A DNA stretch of 64,000 nucleotides from Lineus longissimus (taxonomy: Eukaryota > Nemertea > Pilidiophora > Heteronemertea > Lineidae). Location: contig NC_088318.1 in the NCBI RefSeq assembly GCF_910592395.1, positions 7,311,849 to 7,375,848 on the forward strand, written 5' to 3'. Positions 11,100-21,997 of the stretch are shown one piece after another (within the stretch, counting starts at the first letter, position 1; every line of letters starts with the position of its first letter). The notes below the pieces were generated by a model, which ran no database searches, had not been told where the DNA came from, and worked only from the letters and a program-made list of their open reading frames with translations. The position numbers and the translations under genes are program-made.

Positions 11100-12500
11100 C
11101 TTCGGCAATGTCCGGCAATTTCCGTGAGTTTTAGATCAGACAAAATTCCTGAATAAAATCGCTAAAAAGTCCACATTCCCGGCAAATGTTTAGACTGAGA
11201 ATCGATCATTTTGTGAACGGAAAGGTAGTGAAAGGTTAGGTGAAGTTTCAAAGAGACAGTGCGCACGGTTGCCGTGATTTCCTTGGAAGTCTATAGATTT
11301 AGTAGTGGAGAAACTCGGTGATAAATCAATCCCAATTTTCGCATTTTTGGTCACTTAGCATTTGACTGCATTGTTTGGGCAATTCTTCCCCAAATGGTCA
11401 TGTGCGCGACCTATTAAAACCAGGGTCCCTGGCCCCGTAGCCCCTTTCGACCCTAACAGCTCCCCATTCCAACCTGTCCTCTGTGGGTGGAGTTCCAGGG
11501 TGAAGCTAAAGGTCTGTCACTCTCCACATTTGTCGTCGTTTTTGCCTTTTTCCCCTGATCGGATTCGAAAGCTTTTCGGCCTTTCGTGGACCTTTGCCCC
11601 AAGACTATATTGTCACAAGCGTTTTTATATTCCAGTTTCCTCCCGAATCAGTTTAGTCATTAGGCCATGATTTTTCAACTCAAGAATTTTTGCTTCTTGT
11701 CCATTACCAAAAGCTCATACTTTTAACTGTTGATAGCTCCTTCGCCATTGTCGCCTACTGGATTAGTTTCCTCTAGGCTGAACATGAGCCCAGCTACATG
11801 TTTGAAACACAAACCTGACCTCCTTTGTCATAAATCATGAACCTTTACCTTTCCTCCAAACCTTAAAGCTGAACTGCATGAACAAAAACAGAAGCGTCCA
11901 TGTTTAAAAAAAGACCACCGCCCCCAGCGCAATGGTCGAGAGAAATGCAAACGCCCGAAACACGCTTGAGAAGTCTGCCAGAAACATGATAGTCTACGGC
12001 GAAACAGTGGCGCGCCGTCAGTCTGACAGCAGGACACAGGAAGTGCTGGATCATGAGTGTGGGTACACATACAATTACACGTAGGCCATGTCCAACCATG
12101 TTGACGGAATGCAATGTACATCCATGTTCGTGTGTGTGCACTGATGAGAACCTGAAAGAAAAAAATGCAAGTTAGAATTATGGAAAATAAATGAAAAAAT
12201 CCCTCCCCCATCAACAAATAAACCTACCCCGCTATTTGCGAGGAGGACGTACTAGATTAAATGCTATACGCTGGCTCCCACACCCCGTACGTGAAAAAAA
12301 ATCGATACTAAACCTAATACAATACAAGCACGTGGACAATCTAATGACGCTCACAGACACGTTTTTCGGATAGTCTATCCGCAAGCAGCTCATTATGCGT
12401 TTGTAAAAAATAAATTAAAAAAAGGGTATTTTTCAGTCTTGCATGTAACCAGTGAGTCCTCGTTCACACAGCGTTTTCGCTTAGGTTTTCTTCATTCATA
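11100..12500. other. Intronic sequence, no feature recognised
   Basis: Open frames at 11362-11670 (+) and 11828-12217 (-) show no recognisable domain or splice context. A GT/CA-rich stretch is present at about 12050-12140. Confidence 0.4.
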
Positions 12501-12514
12501 CAATAGGGCCATTA

Positions 12515-12880
12515 GGTCTGTCTCATGATAGAACGTTAGGAACAGACGGGATCCTAAGAAGTACCTAATTCAACGTACCATGCTTGTTAACTTTGATGCT
12601 ATTGGTTACACGAGCATTACCACCAGGGCTACGCTGCTGTGATGAATACATATGTAAGGTCCTTCTTCTGATTGGTGGTCACCAAAGCACATTAGGAACG
12701 CCTCCGAATGCAATTATCCAGTGCAAAGATCATTGTTACATGGCCGGCCTCCATTCAGAACTTGGAACGCAAACGTACTCCACATGACATGTGAAGGCCT
12801 ATTAGATTAATCCTACTACGCGTCCATGGACGTTGATTTTGGTTCCCGTCCGTCCCTAACGTTCTGTTATGAGACAGGCT
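12515..12880. mobile_element. H1-derived MITE (internal-deletion product)
   Basis: Its first ~180 bp match the left end of the full H1 copy (14520-14700) and its last ~185 bp match the right end (16215-16396) in direct orientation, ending in the same TIRs (GGTCTGTCTCATGATAGAAC; GTTCTGTTATGAGACAG). It is therefore H1 with the middle removed. The junction lies near 12693. It is followed by a short GGCTA tandem array (about 12877-12899) and then the inverted H1 copy. Confidence 0.8.
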
Positions 12881-13150
12881 AGGCTAGGCTAGGCTAGGCC
12901 ATGTAACAATGATCTTTGCACTGGATAATTGCATTCAATGGCAATAGACCGTCCATATGGGAAGGTTCATGTAATTTTCCCTTATTATGCGTCTAGCCTA
13001 GCTTATCCCTGTGGTGACATGATTAGACACGCATTGAAAATAGTCAATAAAATATCATTCCTTTGTCCGAAATTGAATTGATTATTGATAACATTTAATT
13101 GCCATGGTTTGTGTTGGCCAGCAGTCGCTTGGCCTCACGCTACTTTCATC

Positions 13151-13825
13151 ATGGAGAGAATTAGGATGTTTTTGTTCGCTGCTCCGCCGCCCATACCACC
13201 GCCACCAGTTTTGCTTACACCAGCATTTCATAATTTAGAAGTGCGTCCGCCTCCGTTGCCTCCAAGACTTGATGAAGTTCTCACCAATCAACCAAATGGT
13301 CTATACGGTGGTAACGACGTCTTTACCAGGATTAGAAACCACCAGATGGACTTCTGGTATCTATCAGGTGAGACAATGGCCTCTTTCCAGCACTTCGTAG
13401 AGGACATTACGCCCCTTCTGGAAAACAGGCCAGGACGGTACCGAGATCATTTGCTGTCGGTGGAGAACCGTTTACTACTTTTTTTCTATTGGATCAAGAA
13501 ATATCCGGACATTGTTGCGATGAGTGCAATGTTTGATATCAGCAAGCAATCTGTTTGCAGGGAACTTTATTTTATGACAGATGTTTTGTGGACTTATTTT
13601 CAAGACGGTATAACATGGCCGACCGATGAAGAGTGGGAACAACTGCGGGGCAACTGGGATACTATTCCAGATGCTGTTGGGGCGATAGATGGAACGGTAC
13701 ACGCAATCGAGATCCCAGAGACTGAGGATCCCCACCTGTTCTACAGTGGCCATGTCCACAAATATTGTATCAGCACTCAGGTCATTATCGACAATTGTGG
13801 AATGAGTTGTGCTCCCCTTGAATAA
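13151..13825 (+). CDS. PIF/Harbinger-type transposase, N-terminal part only (H1a)
   Basis: The product is about 225 residues from the ATG at 13151 (context ATCATGG; the frame is open from 13085). A proline-rich start (PPPIPPPPV) is followed by a helical region and an HTH-like block (DISKQSVCRELYFM). The first catalytic block of DDE_Tnp_4 transposases, GAIDGTVHAIEIP, comes next, then YSGHVHKYCISTQVII. The frame stops at CAPLE just after this. The parts carrying the second Asp and the Glu are missing (family members are roughly 350 residues), so it cannot be an active nuclease alone. The inverted twin stops at the same place, so the truncation predates the duplication. Confidence 0.75.
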   Translation: MERIRMFLFAAPPPIPPPPVLLTPAFHNLEVRPPPLPPRLDEVLTNQPNGLYGGNDVFTRIRNHQMDFWYLSGETMASFQHFVEDITPLLENRPGRYRDHLLSVENRLLLFFYWIKKYPDIVAMSAMFDISKQSVCRELYFMTDVLWTYFQDGITWPTDEEWEQLRGNWDTIPDAVGAIDGTVHAIEIPETEDPHLFYSGHVHKYCISTQVIIDNCGMSCAPLE

Positions 13826-13858
13826 TCGGTATATGGAAGTGGCCCCTTTGTTACTGTG

Positions 13859-14185
13859 CTACTGTTGTGTGGGGTGCGGGTGCGTTTGTGGAGGGGGGGT
13901 ATACGATACATGTATTAACTCAGCAATTTCTCTTGCAATAACTTCTCTTATCCTTCGTCGGAGTTGTTTTGCGGTTCGCCTAGCGTATAATGCCCTTGTG
14001 CGTTCCGGCAAACGGTTGACATTTTGCCGGATGTGGCCTAGAATGCGAACATAATTATTTCTATGTCGCTGGTACCCTTCCCGGAGAAGGGCCATCTCCT
14101 CCATGCCAACAAGCACTCTATCACACATGACTGTTCGTTCACTTCGACAACACTGTACTAAAAACCGCGCTAAAACTAGACCCAT
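13859..14185 (-). CDS. Small basic H1 protein (complete copy)
   Basis: It encodes 108 residues, very rich in Arg (for example RRTAKQLRRRIREVIAREIAEL), probably helical, with a Pro/His tail. It is convergent with the transposase fragment and ends about 35 bp from it. PIF/Harbinger elements usually carry a second DNA-binding (Myb-like) protein. Size and charge would suit a DNA-binding partner, but I see no Myb tryptophan pattern, so this is only a possibility. The H1b twin differs by a few residues and stops after residue 85. Confidence 0.55.
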   Translation of the reverse strand: MGLVLARFLVQCCRSERTVMCDRVLVGMEEMALLREGYQRHRNNYVRILGHIRQNVNRLPERTRALYARRTAKQLRRRIREVIAREIAELIHVSYTPPPQTHPHPTQQ

Positions 14186-14951
14186 ATCATAGTCATAACT
14201 TGTTACTGTTACTCAGCCACAGTCCAACAATCGACCGGTTTCTTTTGCATAGTAACTGCTTAGATAATAAAAAGACACTCAATTTGGTTAATACGAGCCA
14301 ACCAGGCTTTTATCAATAATTGACCGCTTGTCTATAACAAGGCCTATTCGGTAACATCGGTAACATCGATTTCCCTTCATTGACAGTTAACCAACGCACG
14401 GTGTCAAAAAGCTATTGTATGTATAGGTGGGCGTTCCTAATGTGCTTTGGTGACCACCAATCAGAAGAAGGACCTTATATATGTATTCATCACAGCAGCG
14501 TAGCCCTGGCGTAGCCCTAGGTCTGTCTCATGATAGAACGTTAGGGACAGACGGGAACCTAAGAAGTACCTAATTCAACGTACCATGCTTGTTAACTTTG
14601 ATGCTATTGGTTACACGAGCATTACCACCAGGGCTGCGCTGCTGTGATGAATACATATGTAAGGTCCTTCTTCTGATTGGTGGTCACCAAAGCACACTAG
14701 GAACGCCCACCTATACATACAATAGCTTTTTGACAACCAGCGTTGGTTAACTGTCAATGAAGGGAAATCGATGTTACCGATGTTACCGAATAGGCCTTGT
14801 TATAGACAAGCGATAAATTATTGATAAAAGCCTGGTTGGCTCGTATTAACCAAATTGAGTGCCTTTTTATTATCTAAGCAGTTACTATGCAAAAGAAACC
14901 GGTCCATTGTTGGACAGTGGCTGAGTAACAGTAACAAGTTATGACTATGAT

Positions 14952-15209
14952 ATGGGTCTAGTTTTAGCGCGATTTTTAGTACAGTGTTGTCGAAGTGAAC
15001 GAACAGTCATGTGTGATAGAGTGCTTGTTCGCATGGAGGAGATGGCCCTTCTCCGGGAAGGGTACCAGCGACATAGAAATAATTATGTTCGCATTCTAGG
15101 CCACATCCGGCAAAATGTCAACCGTTTGCCGGAACGCACAAGGGCATTATACGCTAGGCGAACCGCAAAACAACTCCGACGAAGGATAAGAGAAGTTATT
15201 GCAAGATAA
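14952..15209 (+). pseudogene. Small basic H1 protein, truncated copy (H1b)
   Basis: It is almost identical to the 108-residue product of 13859-14185, but a TAA after the REVIAR segment removes the last 23 residues. A poly-C run follows at 15239-15254. Confidence 0.6.
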
Positions 15210-15321
15210 ATTGCTGAGTTAGTACATGTATCGTATACCCCCCCCCCCCCCCCCTCCACAAATGCACCCGCACCCCACACAACAGTAGCACAGTAACAAA
15301 GGGGCCACTTCCATATACCGA

Positions 15322-16074
15322 TTATTCAAGGGGAGCACAACTCATTCCACAATTGTCGATAATGACCTGAGTGCTGATACAATATTTGTGGACATGGCCA
15401 CTGTAGAACAGGTGGGGATCCTCAGTCTCTGGGATCTCGATTGCGTGTACCGTTCCATCTATCGCCCCAACAGCATCTGGAAGAGTATCCCAGTTGCCCC
15501 GCAGTTGTTCCCACTCTTCATCGGTCGGCCATGTTATACCGTCTTGAAAATAAGTCCACAAAACATCTGTCATAAAATAAAGTTCCCTGCAAACAGATTG
15601 CTTGCTGGTATCAAACATTGCACTCATCGCAGCAATGTCCGGATATTTCTTGATCCAATAGAAAAAAAGTAGTGAACGGTTCTCCACCGACAGCAAATGA
15701 TCTCGGTACCGTCCTGGCCTGTTTTCCAGAAGGGGAGTAATGTCCTCTACGAGGTGCTGGAAAGAGGCCACTGTCTCACCTGATAGACACCAAAAGTCCA
15801 TCTGGTGGTTTATAAATCTGGTAAAGACGTCGTTACCACCGTATGGACCATTTGGTTATTTGGTGAGAACTTCATCAAGTCTTTGAGGCAACGGAGGCGG
15901 ACGCACTTCTAAATTATGAAATGCTGGTGTAAGCAAAACTGGTGGCGGTGGTATGGGCGGTGGTATGGGCGGCGGAGCAGCGAACAAAATCATCCTAATT
16001 CTCTCCATGATGAAAGTAGCGTGAGGCCAAGCGACTGCTGGCCAACACAAACCATGGCAATTAAATGTTATCAA
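15322..16074 (-). pseudogene. PIF/Harbinger-type transposase fragment, broken (H1b)
   Basis: It is the twin of 13085-13825. A TAA near 15853-15858 splits it into 16074-15856 and 15801-15322. The proline-rich start is longer by one PPPIPP unit. The first catalytic block GAIDGTVHAIEIP is intact. It ends at the same CAPLE stop as the H1a copy. Confidence 0.7.
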
Positions 16075-16672
16075 TAATCAATTCAATTTCGGACAAAGGA
16101 ATGATATTTTATTGACCATTTTCAATGCGTGTCTAATCATGTCACCACAGGGATAAAGCTAGATGCATGATAAAGGAAAATTACATGAACCTTCCCATAT
16201 GGGCGGTCTATTGCCATTGAATGCAATTATCCAGTGCAAAGATCATTGTTACATGGCCGGCCTCCATTCAGAACTTGGAACGCAAACGTGCTCCACGTGA
16301 CATGTGAAGGCCTATTAGATTAATCCTACTACGCGTCCATGGACGTTGATTTTGGTTCCCGTCCGTCCCTAACGTTCTATAATGAGACAGACCTAGTAAG
16401 ACGGCCGGCGAAAAAACCACGTTCGGATCGGATCCGGATGCGATCCGATCGAATCACATTCAGGGCCCGGTTGTTCAAAAGAAGTTAAATTTCATTGATG
16501 TTAAGTTAAACGTTAAATTCCTAACCTTGGCGTTAGCTAACTTGGCGTTAAATTTGGGTTGTTCAAAACAACGTTAGGGTAAACTAACGCTAATGTTAGC
16601 AGATATTGCATCTTGGTTCACTGATGTTAGTTGCCATGGTAGGTATAGGTAATTACCCACAATTCATTGGGA

Positions 16673-16875
16673 TCACTGCAAATCCAAGATCATCATCATC
16701 ATCACTATCATCACTGTCATCTGGTGGATCCCTCTCTCTCTCCTAAAAATTGCAATATTATGCAAGACTGTGCATGCTGATATTATTTTGATCACCCGTT
16801 CTGGTCGCATTCGGACTTCGCCATGTAAAACGTGAAATCTTCTTTTGAAAATTCCAAATGCATGTTCAATGCGCA
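16673..16875 (-). pseudogene. HARBI1-like transposase, C-terminal piece (H2)
   Basis: It encodes [16 protein letters not shown], then [21 protein letters not shown]. This is the canonical C-terminal block of HARBI1-type transposases (the conserved ERxFG-LKxRF region with the third acidic residue). It starts exactly at the BEL insertion site: the matching upstream residues (CETRV) lie at 24680-24700 on the other side of the retrotransposon. Confidence 0.75.
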
Positions 16876-16880
16876 CTCGT

Positions 16881-17498
16881 TATTGGGGCAGCTCAAAAAA
16901 CAACACAAACGTAGAAATTCCCTTGATTATAAAGATTTACTGAAAATACAAATAAAGACAAGTAAATACAAGTACAGCATCAACATGTGAAATAATAGTC
17001 AACAAGTACAGAAAATAAACACTAGAAAGACCAAAGACCGGCGAAAAGAAAAAGACCTAACGTCTCCTATACGTTTTTACAATAAATTCCCCCACCACAT
17101 CCAAAGTACATTATTGTTTGTAAACAAACCAGGTGGCAAAAAGCCAGAGCTGGGAATTCCCAAAAATTTGCATGATAATGAGGGAAATCCCAAGGAAAAC
17201 CCCCATGTAAATTAACATATAAAGGGACCACATGCTCTGCAGGGCTGCCTGAGAACATGGGCACTGGAAAGGGGGTTTAGGGCTGCACAGAGAGGCACAA
17301 GAATCCTTCCTGCAGACCGTTTATACATAAATCATATTAAAAGAAGGGTTCTATACATATTATTTAAGCTTACCAAACGATTTGTGTGCTAATAAGGGGA
17401 GCTACCCCAAGGAAAATCATAACATGAAACTGGTAAAACTAGAAATGAATGAGTTAGAAGAAAGCAAAATGGTGGAGATCTAAAAAGGAGGCTAAAAA
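16881..17498 (-). repeat. BEL/Pao 3' LTR (5' part missing)
   Basis: 618 bp match the right LTR at 23948-24564 with few differences. The ~110 bp that complete the right LTR (24565-24674) have no counterpart here: from 17499 the sequence becomes unrelated (17499-17790, presumably internal 3' untranslated sequence). Confidence 0.8.
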
Positions 17499-17792
17499 TA
17501 AAGTCCGTACAAAATAGCATAAATGACAACAACTCTCTGGATAACAACCTAGGAACTAGAACACTGGCATTAAAGAACCTTGCAAGTGTTATAGAAGTTA
17601 AACAAATTGAAGTACAAAACAAACTTTCTAAGTGACACTTCACTATTAACGGCAAATTACACCGGTTCCTCAAAGTCCACACAATGTCAACACACGTGTC
17701 ATAATCCAAGAGTTTTGAGAAATGTTTTACAACACTAAGGGTCCTTGACAATCTAACTGCCATCACGAAGAGTGCCTATCACATAGCACAAC

Positions 17793-18832
17793 TTAGTCCA
17801 TTTCCAAGAGTATGATAAGCTTCGAGATCGAACGAATCAAGACGTTAGTCTGAGTCTTGACCTTAACACTGCGCACATATCCTTGTCTATCCGGCATTGT
17901 CTCCATCACCCGGCCAAGTGGCCATGAATTACGTGGGAGTCTATCATCCACTAACAAAACAATGTCCCTAACTTTTAGGTTGCGGCGCGCAGATGTCCAC
18001 TTTTGCCTTTCCTGCAGCAGGGTCAGATACTCTCTTGACCACCTTCTCCAGAACAGGTCCGACATGTACTGTACCTGTCTCCACCTACGTCGACCGTAGT
18101 TATCATCGCACTAAACAGTCCTGGAGGAAGCCTCGGTTTAACCTTCATGGTTAACAGCATATTAGGCGTCATTGCCTCAAGATCATTGCATTGGTCCGAA
18201 ATCCTAGTGATAGGCCTATCATTGACGATAGCCTCAACTTCACACATCAGATTCCTCAGACTTTCCTCATTCACCACGCGCTGTTCATTAAGAACACTGT
18301 TCAAACACTTCCTAACAGTACGAATCTGTCTCTCAAATACTCCACCGTGATGAGATCCCAGTGGAGGGTTAAAGACCCACACAATATTCTGTTGGAGCAA
18401 AAACTCATGAATTTGGGCTTTGTTCCAAGCTTTGATTGCACCTCTCAGTTCACGTTCACCACTCGTCAAATTTGTCCCATTGTCAGAACGCATCCGCTTC
18501 ACCTGACCTCTACGAGCGATAAACCTGCGCATTGCATTGATATACGAGTCGGTATCCAAAGAATCCGCCCTGATGGTCATGCAAGTAAAAAGCACACCAT
18601 ATCGCTTCACAATGGCACGACCCCTTTTAACTTCGAAGGGTCCGAACAAATCACATCCAACTGATGTGAACGGCGGTTCATCAACGGTAAGTCTTTCTTG
18701 TGGCAAGTCGCTCATTTGATGCTCTCCAACTTTCGCTTCACGTTTCCTGCATTCAACACACTTGGCGAGGATCTTACGAATTGCAGACTGGGCATGGATC
18801 AACCAGTACTTTTCATTGAGTTTAGAGAGCAT
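17793..18832 (-). pseudogene. BEL/Pao integrase region
   Basis: Sense order from 18832: the zinc-binding tail (CVECRKREA), then the integrase core with its three acidic positions in VGCDLFGPF, MRSDNGTNL and HHGGVFERQIRT. The DUF5641-type C-terminal domain ends at 17793 in a second frame (18065-17793), so one frameshift lies near 18050. An in-frame TGA at about 18839 separates it from the RNase H part. The integrase itself retains all visible catalytic residues. Confidence 0.8.
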
Positions 18833-18838
18833 GTGGTA

Positions 18839-20224
18839 TCATTTCTCATGCATAGCCTCTGCGTGAATCTGGCGCAAAATGAGCCAACTGACATGACTGT
18901 TCTTTGGAAGAATAACAGGGCGTTTTCTCTCCACAGGCAAAGCAGACCTACTCAAGCGACCTCCAACGTGTAGTAATCCGTTATCCAAAACCGGGTCTAG
19001 TTTTCGTGACGAACTAGACTGCTTAACACAAGCTCTCCCACTCGCAAGTGACTTCATTTCCTCAGCGAATGCTGCCTGCTGAGAAAACCTGAGTATAGCA
19101 CACTCAGAGTCCTTTAGATCCTGAACAGTGAGGGGTCTCAAGTAGTTGATTGGTTTACACCGATGACCATCATTCCTGCTCCTGACTCTGTGCGCCAGCA
19201 TCTCCTTGACTCTGAGGATCCAAGCTACGGCTCGTTTCAATGTGTACCATGAGGAGTGGAAGCTGATTAACTTGTCAACACTGTCGCTCGGTGGGGTTGC
19301 TGACTGAACATTACTGGCAGCAACAACACTCCTCTTCACCTCGTGGTCCTCCTTACTCAAGGTGGACGACAACCGGGGTGCAAGAGGCCATGACTCCGGC
19401 GACTCCCAGAGAAAGTCAGGACCGTTTAACCAGCGCCTGTTCTGTAGGAAAGCATCGGCACCTTGACCTCTCGAAGCCTCATGTGCAGGATTCAGAGCTG
19501 AACTGATGTATCTCCACTGCTTCACATCTGATCCCTCATGAATGACTTGGAGCCTGTTTGCGACGAAGGTATGGAATCCTGACGTTTCATTTCTGATGTA
19601 CTTGATAACCGACATGCTATCAGTCCAGAAGTGAGATTTCTGGAGCGGAATCTCAAACTCTTTCCTAAGCATGGTGTCAATCTTGACGGCAACTGTGGCA
19701 GCAGTGAGCTCTAATCTCACTATTGTAACTTGCTTGAGTGGTGTGACACGGGACTTTGCTTGTACGAGACCACAGTGAACATGTCCCTCGGTGTTGATCA
19801 GACGAAGATACGTAGCGACACCATAACCTGACTCCGAAGCATCGCTGAAGTGATGGCATTCAGCCGATGCAAGTTCACCAAAACCTTCAGGTTTTACACA
19901 GCGCCTGATGCTGAAGTCGGCCAGCTTGGTAACGTCCTCCAACCAAGCACTCCACTGGCCGAGGTGCGGCTCCGGAATGTCTCCATCCCAACTGAGCTTT
20001 AGTCGACATAGTTCCTGCAGCAGGCACTTGGCTTTCAAAATGACTGGAGAAAGGAACCCCAGGGGATCGTAAATCGAGTAGACGGTGGAAAGGATCCCAC
20101 GACGAGTAGGCGGTCTATTCCTCGGCTCAATTTTGAAATTGAAAGTGTCACTTTGAACGCACCATTGCACTCCTAGTGCACGCTCCATCGGTAGGCTGCT
20201 CTTCTGCAGGTCTAAGTCCTTCAC
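18839..20224 (-). pseudogene. BEL/Pao RT C-terminus and RNase H region
   Basis: It contains the Pao-type connection (YDPLGFLSPVILKAK), an RNase H domain (HHFSDASESGYG...TVRLELTA-like region, HFWTDSMSVIKYI) and the start of the integrase zinc finger. It is bounded by in-frame TGA codons at 20234 and 18839; the reading frame is the same on both sides of each. Confidence 0.8.
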
Positions 20225-20233
20225 CTCCTTGGC

Positions 20234-21991
20234 TCAGTACTCCACAGGAATTGAAGCCATGACCTCCCGATTATTTGAAATGTATGCAGTCAGGTTGAAA
20301 CCTCCTTTCCAGCAGAGCTTGTGCAAATCCTCTGCTAATGTTATGGCCTCAGCTGTAGGAACCTTGCTCTTCAAGCAATCGTCGACATAGAAGTTTCGCT
20401 CTACGACTTTGGCAGCCTCAGGAAATTCGCCTCTATTGTCCTCAGCAGTTCTTCTCAATGCGTAGTTTGCACAGCTTGGCGAGGAAGCTGCGCCAAATAT
20501 ATGAACCATCATCTGATGTTCAACCATTGATTTTCTCGGATCACCATATTCCCACCATAAAAACCGTAAGTAGTTGGCATCCTCATCAGGTACTCGTACT
20601 CTATAAAACATCGATTCTATGTCGGCCATCATAGCAATCTCCTCCTCTCGAAATCTGAGTAAAGTCTCTGGCAGTGAGTTGGTGAGATTAGGACCTTGCA
20701 ACAGGTGATCGTTCAAGGATGTGCCACCGTATCGCGCTGAACAGTTAAATACTACTCTTAGTTTCTGCTTCTTGGGGTGAAAAACTCCATGGTGTGGCAG
20801 GTACCACACTTTGCCAGTTGGGGGTTGATAGGGTGCAACCCTGGCGTAATCATTGCTCAAAATCTTGTCCATGAATGTCTTATACTTGTCATGGAAGTCA
20901 CTGTCCTTTCTGAACTTTCGTTTCAAAGATTCCATACGCTGTACGGCCTGAGGACGATTATTGGGCAACCTGGTGTTCATGTCCTTGAATGGGAGACCGA
21001 TGATATAGTGACTATCAACGAATGTGATAGATTGAGACACACGTTCTAGAAACAGCTTATCATTCTGAGACGGCTCAATCTCGTCATCTATGACGCGTTC
21101 ACTGAAGTCACGGTCGACATGATCACGGATTTGATCCTCCAAATTTGCGATGGTTCTCACTTCGGTTCTGTTAACAACAGCTGACCCACATGCTTCTTCT
21201 CTGTCATCAGATGCTGCCAGAGGGCCATTGATTACCCAACCAAAAGCTGTCCTCACAGCGAGTGGACCGTTATCCTGACTAGGAACAACCTCCAGGGGCT
21301 GCAGCATCATGGGAACGTTAACACCAATCAAGAGTTCTACATCACTGTCTATGGTATGCAATGGAATGTCTTTCAAATAAGACCATTTCTGAATGTCCTC
21401 TGAGGTGACAACAGCATCGCTGTCAACTGGTAGCTTCAACTGCGTAAAGACCGGCGGCAGCACCGTCACAATGTTTTCATTGAAGCTAACGACCTCCAAA
21501 TCTGAGATTACGTAACTGTTCTGAAGCATTTCATGCCCCATCGTTTGAATATTTATCTTCGTCTTCCTCCCCTTGACACCCAAGGATTTCATGAGTTCCA
21601 CTGTACAGAAGCTTGCAGTGCTTCCTGAGTCCAGAAGCGCACATGTCTCTACACACTTGTTACCACCCCTCATCCTAACTTTGACTGGAACAATAGCCAT
21701 GGCTGAACGACGGCTGTCTCCGGCCCCCATATCTCGACTTGATGCTGTGGCTAACGTGACACTAGAGCTACTGACAGGATTAGATCGAGGCTCCAAGTGT
21801 AACACAGATGGGTGGGGTCTGTTGCAATGCAAGCAAGTAAGTTTCTGGTTACAACTGTCTCTCTGATGTCCCAGCTCAAGACATCCATAGCAAAGCCCTT
21901 TCGATCTTAGGAAAGCATAGCGATCCTTCAAGCTAAGTTTTACCATCTCACAACATCCATCCATGGCATGCTTAGTACCATTGCAAAACAT
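20234..21991 (-). pseudogene. BEL/Pao zinc knuckle, protease and RT region
   Basis: It begins with a Cys-rich zinc knuckle (CMFCNGTKHAMDGC, then CYGCLELGHQRDSC and CLHC). An aspartic protease follows (ALLDSGSTASFC), then a Pao-type RT with VVFNCSARYGGTSLNDHLLQ, MMADIESMFYRV and the YVDD active-site box (RNFYVDDCLKS). The frame is shared with the gag C-terminus upstream and the RNase H downstream and is cut by TGAs at 21998 and 20234. Confidence 0.85.
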
Positions 21992-21997
21992 ACACGG

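Larger units (their letters stand above)
12899..14508. mobile_element. Harbinger H1, inverted partial copy (H1a)
   Basis: This is the reverse complement of 14633-16258 at high identity. Both terminal ~120-140 bp, including the TIRs, are missing. It contains the transposase fragment on + and the small basic ORF on -. With H1b it forms a palindrome with arms of about 1.6 kb around a ~125-bp spacer. Confidence 0.8.
14517..16396. mobile_element. Harbinger H1, full-length copy (H1b)
   Basis: The tips are perfectly inverted: CTAGGTCTGTCTCAT at 14517-14531 and ATGAGACAGACCTAG at 16382-16396. They extend as imperfect TIRs (GATAGAACGTTAGGGACAGACGGGAAC). Length is about 1.88 kb. It carries the small basic ORF (+) and a broken transposase fragment (-). 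Tip CTAG could be the target duplication or part of the TIR. It is non-autonomous. Confidence 0.8.

Noticed and set aside
11828-12217. 129-codon minus-strand frame with a hydrophobic start
   Set aside because: No domain, splice context or codon pattern; overlapping frames of similar length on the same strand suggest chance in a low-stop region.
13475-13759. Minus-strand frame across the H1 transposase (and its twin 15388-15672)
   Set aside because: Antisense shadow of the transposase fragment; repeated only because the DNA is repeated.
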